Source of the DNA: Uranotaenia lowii
Taxonomy: Eukaryota; Arthropoda; Insecta; Diptera; Culicidae
NCBI RefSeq assembly: GCF_029784155.1
Contig: NC_073691.1
Span: 28,859,130 to 28,923,129 of the forward strand
Length of the DNA: 64,000 bases
Direction: 5' to 3'
The position numbers were made by a program, and so were the translations under genes. The notes beneath the pieces are model-generated. The model did not search any database. It was not told the origin of the DNA and saw only the letters and a program-made list of their open reading frames with translations. Below, one piece after another: positions 12,315-22,945 of this stretch. Each line of letters starts with the position of its first letter. Positions within the stretch are counted from its first letter, which is position 1.

Positions 12315-13199
12315 ATCATAAGTATTACTGACATCATTGAAAAAAAATGGAAAAAAAGTTTTTTCAAATGACAAATTCAATTAATTCTCAAAGGGTTTTA
12401 AATTGCTTGAAAAATATCTAAAATTCAATTTGGTTAAATTCTTTTTTATATATCACGTATTTTACAGAATGGGGTGAAAGAAACAAACAGAAATCTGTAT
12501 ACCTTTTCTCGCAGAAATTGAACGTACTTTCAGGTTGGAGGAAAGTTTACTACTGGTTCAAAACCTTAATTTCCAATTTTTATGGTTTCGTTAAGAAAAA
12601 GCAGAAATTTTTTATTGATTTTTAACTATTTTCATAGGATATTAAAAAAATGAAAGTTGATAGAAAAAAACAAAAATCTGAATTTTTTTGCCTTTTGAAA
12701 TTTATCAAAACCTTTTGCATGTGGTGTTAAGAATTGAAAAGAACAAGAAAAAACCATGTTTTCTTAAAGAATTTTTTCATATCAGCATGAAATTTATAAT
12801 GACATATTTTCCATTTTTTTTTCTATTTTTCCATTTTGATATTGACTATTGTGAGTATTAAACACCTTTCACATCGCTTTCAACTTGTTGATGTGTCAAG
12901 TTAGTATTCGATGCATGAATTTGGATTTTAAATGGTTGGATAAAAAATCTGAACTTGTTTGGTTACACTCTTCTTAATAAAAACACATTCTTAGGGTAGG
13001 ATTTTTGTGAGTCAGGATTTGAATTTCAATACTAAAGGTTTATTGAATTGCAACTTACAAAATAAACGTCATATAGGACTATAGAATTAGGTCAAAATTC
13101 CGCCGGAGGGGAGCCAATTTGATGATGCCAATGATTTTTTTTTTAACTTTTATTGATTTCCAGAAATTCACGGTTATTATGGTAAATCCATTTCTTGAT

Positions 13200-13618
13200 T
13201 TGATAATCTCTATTGGAAGGTTAATCCCTTGAATTTGCCAAGACTCTGCTCCTGCTGAAGGAAAAACAACAATTTTCAAAACAAAACCTTTGATTTTCAC
13301 TGTTTTTGAAAGCTAGAAAACGTAATCTTGTTTGTATATTTCGCAATCTACGATCTTAACTAACCGATTATACTTGAAGTTTAATCTCATAATGGTTTAG
13401 CTTCGTTTTTGTCCGATTTTGCCAGCAGACATTCCTGTAAAAACGTTTTCAGGAGGCAGGAAAATATTCATGTTTTGTTAATTTCAAACCAGATGAATAC
13501 ACCAAATTGCCACGAGTTTCTTTCAATAGAGGAATATTGGGCCAAATACCAGCTGAAATTGAAGGAGGAAGATGCAGCCACTCAAAATAGAGATTCGACG
13601 AAGTATAAGTATTTCTAA
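13200..13618 (+). pseudogene. DD37E-type transposase relic, C-terminal catalytic part
   Basis: From 13409 an open frame reads SDFASRHSCKNVF and then MNTPNCHEFLSIEEYWAKY, followed by QLKLKEEDAATQ. This matches the second catalytic Asp block (PDxAS) and the catalytic Glu block (PPNCPxxRPIExYW) of IS630-Tc1-mariner transposases. Counting residues, exactly 37 lie between the Asp of SDF and the first Glu of IEE, the defining spacing of the DD37E family. The upstream 200 bases align with the minus-strand copy at 60010-60230 but are not open. The first catalytic Asp and the DNA-binding domain are not recognisable here, and no terminal repeats were found. It is a 5'-eroded fragment. Confidence 0.82.
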
Positions 13619-16600
13619 ATGAACAAAAAAATAGAGAAACATAAAGAAAAGTGCAGAAATTTTAAAAAGTAGAAGTGCGTAAAGGTTTGCTTTGCGATTT
13701 TTTTTATTTGTTTTTTCCTTGGAAATCTTGAATTAAAGATAAGTTAAGAAATAAGTTAGGAAATAGTTGAATATCTTTAATTTGACAGTTTTTATACAAT
13801 AAACGCCCAAATTGCAAGGCGGAATCACTTAAAAATTTAAATATTTCAGGTAAAGCATACTTTTCTTTTCTTTTTCAAACAGTCACAAATGTTATCGAAA
13901 GATACCAATAAAAATTTGTTTCAGACAAATTATTCTGAAGCAAATCGTTAATCTTAAAAAAAAACATTTGTTTGATTAGGACTTTTGAGAAAAAAAAATT
14001 TAAGAAGGATAATGTAAAAAATTATCATCTACTCAGGCAAGAGTTGACCATGCAAGGGCTTTCCAAGTTAAAAAGGCCCGATTTCGTTGTTTTTTCTCGT
14101 TTTATTCGCGACCTCAATCTGGATTGGGTATCAATATTTTGAGGACATTGTCAGAAAATCAAAGGTTTTATTTTAGTTTTGCTACCAGATGATTATCTCG
14201 AAAAATATTTTTGCCAAAGATCGACTTTCCGGGGCTTTTAAATTGCGATTAAAAATTCAGTTTTAAAAACAATTCACACCGAGTTGTCAACAAAAAGAAT
14301 AATTGGCAAAACCAGGAGAAGCTGTCCAATTCTTCAACAGCACAATAAAGATTTTTTTTTTAAATTCGAGGAAATGAAAAAAAATGTTCTATTTTTTGGA
14401 CCATCAATAAAATTCCTTATTCTGCCATTGACAGCATTCAAGCCATAGTCAAATTTAGCCACAAGGGTCCTGAAAAAAAAAATCAGAGCTCGTAAAAAAC
14501 TGTGGGCACGAAGGACAATGCCCGCACAATATGGCCAGTGACCCCGGACTCCCATAAAGTCTTCTTAAAAATTGCTCCGAATTATTTTACAGCCTCGAAA
14601 ACCGACGACCTAGTTTTCGGTGCAAAAATGTATCACCAAAGTCAGAATTTGATTTAAATTTTGGTAAAAATTAGGTTGCCAATCGATTGGTTGTTGGAAC
14701 AGAGAGGGAACAGTTCTATCAAAAACGGATGCATTGCCAGTGAATATTAGCCTCGAATTTTACAGAAGTTTATGGTGGGGGTGCAATTTGTCCGCTTTGG
14801 CCAGGAGAAAGCATCGGAATGGAAGTTTGGGAAAAGATTATATTGTTTTATGGTAGAGGGCAGGAGAAATGCAAGAGAATAAGAGAAATTTGCCTTTGGA
14901 AAGTAGCTTTGACATTCGATTCGATGGATTTTATTGGAGGTCGTAAACAGTTCCCGTTTCAGGGTTTTAAGTTACTTCGGGACCCGAGAAAATTTCTTAC
15001 TAGAAGTCTCAAATCGAAAAGGCCACCCTCTTGCCCAGCGGGAGTCCAGCGAGCTTCCTCCACGCGTATTTGTTTATGTTTGTTTTCGTTGCAACTCCTA
15101 AATGCCTCACCCGGAGTTCCTGAGCTCTCGGACCCGGAGAAGAAAGCAAATTTTTACAATTTTCTTCACTGGAAGAGCTTTCGGAAGGTTTCGGGGAAAT
15201 ATGCAAAAATACCAGAAGGCCCGGGTTCGTCAGCTCGTCGTCGTCGTGACAGTTCGTCTTGCCTCCGGACTTTGGGCGTTTTATGACACGGTCACGAGGC
15301 TCACCGCATCGGGGAGTCTCCGGATTTCTTCACCAAAATCCGTACGAACCGTACGCTTCCAGCGAATTTTCAAGACTTCCACGCATCCCGGACTTTTGGC
15401 ATGCATCAGGTTTTATGGCCAACATGTCAAACTCACCGTTGGAAGCCTCAGAAGTAAGTCCGGGACTTCTCCCCTGTAGTGGAAACAATACGAGGACCAG
15501 TCAAGGAATCCTGCCGTCGTCCAGGATACCGGAGTTAGTCCTGAGGCCTTTTGGAGAAAAAAAGCTAATGACACGCGTCCTAATGCATCCCTAATGGCTT
15601 ATCTCTCGGGGCTCGGGGAGGAAATGGCTTAAGACGTTTTTCGTTGTTTGCCTCCCGGAGGAGAGAAAAACAGTCTCGAGTCGGGTCCAAGCGATTTCAA
15701 TGGAGATGTGTAGAGAGTGAGTTGGTCGAATGGATCGGACGGGAACCTGGGTGTTCTCAGAGTTTTTTCTTCAACGTTCTAATCCTACTTCGAATACTAT
15801 TATGGTAAATCATTACACGTTTTTAAGGAGCGATTTGTTACGCTCTGCTTGGTTGCTTAAAGAATGGGAACAATCTGGGTGTGAGTTCGTTTTTTCGCAT
15901 ATAAAAGATGATTTTGGATAACATGTGTATTAGCAGGAGTTCGGTCAAGATAAAGAAATTTTTTTTGAAGAGGCCATATAAGGATTGTCCTTTTATTTGA
16001 GTTATTGAAATCAGTGAAAATGGACATGTATGAATATTTGTTTGAAATTTCGTTTCGCTAAGCTAACTTTTGTCTGACTCCGTTACGAAATTTTGTGAAT
16101 AGTGGTTATAAATTAAAAAAAAAGCCATGAGTGAGGAAAGTTTCTAAGGTCCATCCGGTTTTCTCCGACTTGACAACGAGAAGAATTCATACAAAATTCA
16201 AGAAAATATGACGTTTTCATGAAGTGATTCCTTAAAATCTCTTGGTAGGAAGTTTTCGGCTTGTAAAGAGGAAATTTACTGTCGCAAAACCTCCCATCTT
16301 CTGAAAAAGGGAGCTGGTCAAAATAAATAGTAAATCATGACATAAATTGGTCGTTTTGAATACAGTTGTTTTTCGATTTTATCACGCTTAATTAACAGTT
16401 TTATTTTTCGTTATCACACGTTCAATTTTCATCCCTCAACCTCTTCGATGTTATGAACCATTAGTACATTATATGGACTTTATCAACTCATTAAAATGGC
16501 AATAACACCAGATCGTACAAAAGTCCATAAACTATGTACAAATTTTGCGTGATTAGAGAAGAAACCACATAATGGATAGTAAAAGTTGAGAAAAAAAATG

Positions 16601-16795
16601 GAAACAATCCGTAAAAGTATTGTCCTCCTGATCGATTCATCAATTTGGGACGTGGTAGGAAAGCATGACGAGTCCGGCTCGTGGAAATTTTAAATTGCGG
16701 CACAATTTTTATCTCGAGAAAACTCATTTTCACGGAAAATATTCTATAAGAAAAAACTGCGAGTAATTTGATGTCACAGTAAGTTTTTTTTAAAT
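13619..16795. other. AT-rich sequence, then a GC-richer island at about 14780-15760
   Basis: 13619-14780 is AT-rich without recognisable features. 14780-15760 is more balanced and non-repetitive, with an open frame of 155 codons at 14819-15286 on the plus strand and overlapping frames of similar quality. None has recognisable domains, so I do not call a gene. It could be a regulatory island, an untranslated region, or an unrecognised transposon piece. 15930-16795 is again AT-rich. Confidence 0.3.
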
Positions 16796-18249
16796 ATGAC
16801 AAAAATGACAAAAATGACAAAAATGACAAAAATGACAAAAATGACAAAAATGACATTTGACAAAAATGACAAAAATGACAAAAATGACAAAAATGACAAA
16901 AATGACAAAAATGACAAAAATGACAAAAATGACAAAAATGACAAAAATGACAAAAATGACAAAAATGACAAAAATGACAAAAATGACAAAAATGACAAAA
17001 ATGACAAAAATGACAAAAATGACAAAAATGACAAAAATGACAAAAATGACAAAAATGACAAAAATGACAAAAATGACAAAAATGACAAAAATGACAAAAA
17101 TGACAAAAATGACAAAAATGACAAAAATGACAAAATTGACAAAAATGAAAAAAAAAAAATGAAAATGACAAAAATAACAAAAATGATGAAAATGACAAAA
17201 TTGACAAAAATGACAAAACTTCTAAAAATATAAAAAATGATAGAAATTACAAAAATGACTAAATTGACAATAATAACAAAAATGACAAAAATGACAAAAA
17301 TGACAAAAATGACAAAAATGACAAAAATGACAAAAATGACAAAAATGACAAAAATGACAAAAAATGACAAAAATGACAAAAATGACAAAAATGACAAAAA
17401 TGACAAAAATGACAAAAATGACAAAAATGACAAAAATGACAAAAATGACAAAAATGACAAAAATGACAAAAATGACAAAAATGACAAAAATGACAAAAAT
17501 GACAAAAATGACAAAAATGACAAAAATGACAAAAATGACAAAAATGACAAAAATGACAAAAATGACAAAAACGACAAAAATGACAAAAATGACAAAAATG
17601 ACAAAAATGACAAAAATGACAAAAATGACAAAAATGACAAAAATGACAAAAATGACAAAAATGACAAAAATGACAAAAATGACAAAAATGACAAAAATGA
17701 CAAAAATGACAAAAATGACAAAAATGACAAAAATGACAAAAATGACAAAAATGACAAAAATGACAAAAATGACAAAAATGACAAAAATGACAAAAATGAC
17801 AAAAATGACAAAAATGACAAAAATGACAAAAATGACAAAAATGACAAAAATGACAAAAATGACAAAAATGACAAAAATGACAAGAATGACAAAAATGACA
17901 AAAATGACAAAAATGACAAAAATGACAAAAATGACAAAAATGACAAAAATGTCAAAAATGACAAAATGACAAAAATGACAAAAATGACAAAAATGACAAA
18001 AATGACAAAAATGACAAAAATGACAAAAATGACAAAAATGACAAAAATGACAAAAATGACAAAAATGACAAAAATGACAAAAATGACAAAAATGACAAAA
18101 ATGACAAAAATGACAAAAATGACAAAAATGACAAAAATGACAAAAATGACAAAAATGACAAAAATGACAAAAATGACAAAAATGACAAAAATGACAAAAA
18201 TGACAAAAATGACAAAAATGACAAAAATGACAAAAATGACAAAAATGAC
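16796..18249. repeat. 9-bp minisatellite (AAAAATGAC)n, array 1
   Basis: Block A (16796-17139, about 38 units) and block B (17276-18249, about 108 units) of AAAAATGAC are separated by a decayed stretch (17140-17275) where units carry substitutions and indels. Inside the blocks units are almost identical: isolated variants are AAAAACGAC near 17570, AAGAATGAC near 17881 and AAAAATGTC near 17950, plus one 1-base gain near 17361 and one 1-base loss near 17965. Because the unit is 9 bases, five of six frames stay open for long distances; these repetitive peptides are artefacts. The same unit recurs in reverse orientation at 40223-41990. Confidence 0.98.
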
Positions 18250-18489
18250 AAATCTGACGTCAAATGCACAAATTTCATAAATTCGAGCTTTTTTTCAAAT
18301 CATCGTGGATAGTTCTTTGTTGGCAAGTCTGTTGCTTCCTTTATTGATGCGTCCAAAACGAACAAGTTTTATAAAAATAATTTTGAAAAGTGTTTTGCAA
18401 GTCTTATACACGATTTGAAATCTGCTGATAACCAATTTGATAAGAAACATTTCTTGAATTCATGGAATTTCACCAAATTTGACAGAATA

Positions 18490-18616
18490 ATGCCCGGATT
18501 TGCGGTACAAAACTTCTGAAATCAAATGCCCGGATTTTGCCAGGTTTTTATAAAAAAAATGAACCGGATTTGCCTAGTTCGGATACGTGTGGAAAAAATT
18601 CTTATAACCTTAGCCT
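18490..18616 (+). repeat. Partial copy of the CCCGG-rich MITE family
   Basis: AATGCCCGGATTTTGCCAGG followed by TTTTTATAAAA and TTCGGATACGTGTGGAAAAA parallels the right half of the element at 11901-12314 (ATGCCCGAATTTTGCCAGG, then GGCCCGGATACGTGCTG). The right end reads ATAACCTTA, a decayed terminus. The left terminus is missing. Confidence 0.7.
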
Positions 18617-19539
18617 TGAACAATCGAGGATAAATGGTTGATTTTTTCTATTTTCTTCAACCTTTTAGCTTCTGAATTCTTTATTTTTCTTTTTTTTCAT
18701 TGGGATGACTAATTTTAGAATAACGAAAAGAATCAATTTTGACTGAACTGGAAAGTTTTCTAGCATTCCAACAGGTTTTAAATGAATTTTTAAGAGATTT
18801 TCCTCTTGCACTAAGGAATTCAACAATTCAGCTGTAAAATTTTATCAAACTGCTAATTTTTTTCATGGATATGACGTGAAATGATAAAACAACCTTTCTG
18901 GGTAATTTGGAATTAGAAAAAAAAAACAAGTTAGAATTCAATTTTTTTTTATTTTATTTTCATGCTCAAGTCATAGATGGCAGCACTATTTTGCAGTTAA
19001 AACCAAAACAAGTCTCGATATTAATTTTTCGGGTTTATTTAGGCCCATTTTCATTATATCGAGGTAAATTTCCAACACAGTTTTACTGGTGTTCACGTTG
19101 AAGGAAGCTTTTCTGGATTTGGAAAAGAACCCAACAGCACAAGTATATACCACCGTCGAAATTTCTGCTCATCTCATCTTCCTAGTCAATTGCAAATCAT
19201 ACATAAAGTTTATCTGCTACTCGTGTGTCATTGTATACTGTAAGGCGCATTTTTTTAGTTTTCAAATAAATACAGTATTTTGAGTCCTATTTAACAGATA
19301 ACTACTGGATAAACATTAGTTATTGGACAGTTATTAGTAATTTCATGGTTATTAACGATCACGATCTATTCACAAGCAAAAAAAAAATTTAAGCAGTTTG
19401 ATAAAGTATTAGAGCTCAAATGTCTGATTCCTTAGTACTAGAGGAAAATCTTTAAAAAAAACTCCTTTAAAACCTCTTGGAATACTAGAATACGTTTAAA
19501 AATGCAGTGATCAAACTATTCAAATATTTCGTAGAAGCA

Positions 19540-19612
19540 TCATTATATGAGAGGACGAATGACCATGTTGGTTAAAACCCTCTATAAATAAACAAAATAG
19601 AATAGAATAGAA
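19540..19612 (+). mobile_element. LINE 3'-end fragment
   Basis: GGACGAATGACCATGTTGG followed by AACCCTCTATAAATAAACAA and a short tandem tail (ATAGA)n. The minus strand at 62415-62480 has a similar arrangement (GGCGAATGAACTCAATATTT, then GCCTCTATAAATAAATAAAT with an (AATC)n tail). A shared terminal block followed by different short tandem repeats is typical of LINE 3' ends. No coding part remains. Confidence 0.5.
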
Positions 19613-21150
19613 TTATTATTCACTTTCTTTTCCATAGTAAATTTTAAAAAAAATTATATTGATTTTTTAAGAAAGATATAAGTGGTACTATTCCTATCGC
19701 TCACTGGAGTACTCTTTCTAGGGGCGGATTTTTTTATTTAGGATTTTTTAAAATGCTAGCCATCATGTCCTAGAAAGATGTACCCGTTAATTAGATTTCT
19801 TCAAAGATACATGAAGATCTTAACTGTGTGTGTTCGACAGATTGCCAAATCCATTCTTACAATGTTCAGCACATCTCAATTAACCAAAGTGGTTCCGGTT
19901 CTGCCTGACCGGGACCAACGAGCGATTGTTTTCAAAATATTTTCAAAACAATCAAATTAATCCAATGCTAAGTCCGGTTTGTTATCCCCACGGTTTTAAG
20001 CCTGCTTTTAAACTGGATTTCGATAATTACAAAGGCAAATATTTTATCTCGAATCCTTTTGTGCCTCGGATCTGAGTGTCGGTGGGTGGAGTGTATTTGT
20101 GTCCCCGAAAAGAAAACACTGGAAGCCAATTTGCTGTCAACTGTTTTTTTGTCTTTCTGGGTAGTAACCTTCTCATTCGGCCCCGAAAGGATTGATCCTT
20201 TCTCGAGATTGCCCACTGTAAAGCGGCTATCCGCAGCGTTTTGGGACACCCTCCGACACTGACCGAAAGGAAGACCTCCTGGATTAATGCCCGAGAAAGG
20301 ATTACCGGGGAAGAGAGAGAAAAAACCTGACGAAGAAAACAAAACTAAATGGAGACATCTATTGAGAAGGTAAATATATCCGATTAGTTCAGCCGGGGGG
20401 TGAAAGAGTTGGGCCGAATATTTATGCTTCAAATAAAAGCACTCCACCCCGAATTTCGTTTTTGCGGAAATTTTATGGGAACGAAGGAGTTGGATGGTCG
20501 TTTTTGGGTCCCTGATTCGCACAACCTGAAATAAAAATTCAGGAGAACTTTACGATTCTCTGAAATAGGAATAGAATCTCTATACTAGGCTAACCCTTGC
20601 CTATTCTAAAGGAACCCAGTAGGAAGCTGCTAGGTTGGTGAGTCCTTTCGGTTGTCGGTTGTATTTCTTCAATCAATCGAAATTGTTTTACGGTGTCACC
20701 TTAATCCTTTAACCGATTGTCTCTCGTACGCTTATTTGGGTGTAATAAAGCTGTAGTTTGCAATATGCAAATGGCCGGCCAACCAAACAAAACATAAAGA
20801 ATACCGAGTGTTATAAATTTTTGGCATGTCTGAACAACATATGCATTTCGGTAATTAGCAACAACCCTTTCTCCCAAGTCTTCCTTGCAATCCCAGCCCA
20901 AGGGAATCGAATAACTCTTTGAGGTGTATCGTCATAATCCTGAGGGATTTGACCGCGCCGCCCGGGCCAGGGCGCAAAGGATACCAATTTAACCCGAAAC
21001 GGATTTGCGACAGTTTTTCCGATGGTGGTGCTGTTGTAAAAAAAAATGTGGAAAGGGTGCCAGTTTTTTTTTTTGGAAAAATAGTTTTGAAATTTTTCTG
21101 TGATAAAAGTCGAATTGTATCGAATTGAAACATGAAATTTAAAAAAATTC

Positions 21151-21240
21151 AGTCGGTTACTGAGAATCGAACTTACAACATCTTTTAGTTTCATCTTTCC
21201 AAGCCGACAGCTTAACCAGTGTACCACCTGAGCCAGATGA
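21151..21240 (-). repeat. tRNA-like (Pol III box A/box B) unit abutting the R1-clade tail
   Basis: The minus strand reads TGGCTCAGGTGGTACACTGG then TTAAGCTGTCGG, and later AAGTTCGATTCTCAG, a box B, ending in a run of T. Box A to box B is about 63 bases, longer than in most tRNAs. The T stem pairs only partly, so this is a tRNA-derived SINE or pseudo-tRNA. It follows the poly(A) tail of the R1-clade LINE within a few bases. Confidence 0.55.
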
Positions 21241-21242
21241 TA

Positions 21243-22038
21243 TTTTTTTTTTATTAGTTGATCACCCAGGAGTTAAATACTTTTTACGGATTGCATTCCA
21301 AGGCACGGCGAGCCACCGCGTCCCCCCAGTATGCTGCTCTGGGTCCATGGGTGCAATTGGTTGACTCATGATACTAAGTACCCCTACGCCATAAAGTCCA
21401 CCTGGGGCCTCTGGTCATAATTCCCATCAAAGGCTGTACCCGAGATGAGAGTTCAAGTCCGCACTAAAGCGCTCATTGACTGACTCAGTTTCAGCAAATA
21501 TACCCTGCCTCTTGTTACGATTTAAGACTAAGGACCTCTCCTCTGACGACTCGAGGTTCGACTATCGTGCGCTCCGCCTCTGTTCGAGACCACTGCGAAA
21601 GACCAATGACCTCTCCTCTAACGATTCGAGATCTTAGCTCCGCTTGGTTTGGCTCGAGGCCCTCTCCGCTTTGCCCGTCCGTATGCCCAATCGAGAGCAG
21701 CTTATCCTGGACACGCACCTGTCACAGCACACAACAGAGGCTTTACGAAACTACTCGGATGAATCCCGACGGTGATGCTATCCTACCTGACTCGCGTGGC
21801 TCATCCCACAGTGACGTAAGACCAATCTACCCCTAGAGTATTCAGCGACGTGAATACTCTTCCCCCTACGAGTTTGACTGTCTTATCCCCACAGCTTCCG
21901 TCGCGTTAGACTCGGATACTTCGTGACTGTAATGTTGGAGGTATCCGACACACAGACGCGAGACGTACCAGGCAGCTTGGCATACGCAGAAGTTAGAGTC
22001 TTATCTTTGTATGCTTCCCTGCGAGGTTCGGACGCACA
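21243..22038 (-). other. R1-clade 3' untranslated region and poly(A) tail
   Basis: Non-coding sequence downstream of the C-terminal domain, ending on the minus strand in TTAACTCCTGGGTGATCAAC, TAAT and an A run at about 21242-21251. Between 21530 and 21670 two imperfect direct copies occur, each built around ACCTCTCCTCT and ACGAYTCGAG, about 75 bases apart. The tail directly precedes a tRNA-like unit. Confidence 0.7.
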
Positions 22039-22945
22039 CTACTCAGATGCTCCTTGACGAAGGAATCGCCCTACACCGGTCGCGGACTGGTGCTGGTTCC
22101 AATTCCTCTGCAGGGCAGTCATGATCCGGGTGAAATCATCGCTGACCAGGCGCCAAATATATATCGTCCGCACGATGTTTTTGGCTGTCGTGTCTGGTCC
22201 GCAGGCGGCAAGCATGTTAGCGCGTACCCCTGCGAACCTCGGACAATTGAAGACTACGTGCTCTGGTGTCTCAACTGTGTCACCGCTGGTTGGGCAGAAT
22301 GGCGAGGCCAAGTGTCCAAACCGATGGTGGTACTGCATGAAGCATCCCTGACCAGTCAAGAACGTGTCATGCAGAAATCCACCTCTCCATATCTCCGGTC
22401 CATCCAGGATCCGACGTTAGGGATCAAGTGATGGGTCCACCGGCCACTTTCCGGGCTATCCACTGGTGCTGCCAGTTTGACCCCGCCACAACATCAGCAG
22501 CTACCGAGGACATCGTTCGGTAAACGCTAATTACTCGCAGGTTCATCAGCCGCTGCACACTGCAGAGCTTTCGCAGGTTACACTGTGCTCCGTACCGCAA
22601 AATGGACGAGGTCACACTCGCCAGGACCCTCCTTCTGCTAGAGCGGATCGCCGAGTTGTTCGACATAGCCCGTGAGAGGGCTGCTGTCGCCATTGCCGCT
22701 CTTTTACAGGCGTAGTCGACATGGGCCGTAAAACTCAGCCGGTCGTCGATCATCACCCCCAGATATTTGATCGCACGCTTGGATTCGGTTGCGCACGGTC
22801 CAGCTGCAATCGTACCTGATTGTGCTGAGATCAGGTTGGTGATCAGCACCATTTCGGTCTGTGGTGAGCCAGACGTAATCTCTTGGAGCGCATCCAACTT
22901 TCAACCTTCGATAGCTACTGTGGCGAGTAGCTGGACCACTTCGGT
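22039..22945 (-). pseudogene. R1-clade ORF2, thumb and C-terminal Cys/His domain
   Basis: The sequence resumes beyond the insertion as EVVQLLATVAIEG, then a stop where a Trp codon would be expected, then ALQEITSGSPQTEMVLITN and IKYLGVMIDDRLSFTAHVD, the typical end of an R1-clade polymerase. After more frame damage, 22359-22039 carries the C-terminal domain: YHHRFGHLASPFCPTSGDTV and ETPEHVVFNCPRF. The zinc motif CX2CX8HX4C has Ser in place of its second Cys here. No RNase H domain is seen, as usual for this clade. Confidence 0.87.

Larger units (their letters stand above)
18250..21150. other. AT-rich stretch with MITE and LINE-tail fragments and a GC-richer island
   Basis: 18490-18616 is a partial relative of the 414-bp MITE (GCCCGGATTTTGCCAGGTTT near 18530, GTTCGGATACGTGTGG near 18577). 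19540-19612 looks like a LINE 3' end. 19960-20640 is GC-richer and non-repetitive, with overlapping frames but no recognisable protein. The rest is AT-rich and unassigned. Confidence 0.4.

Noticed and set aside
14819..15286. 155-codon plus-strand frame in a GC-richer island
   Set aside because: No recognisable domain, several overlapping frames of equal length, and no splice or promoter context that would favour it.
16491..18280. Very long reading frames on both strands (up to 396 codons) over the first minisatellite
   Set aside because: They consist of one tripeptide repeated by the 9-bp unit; five of six frames are open for purely arithmetical reasons.
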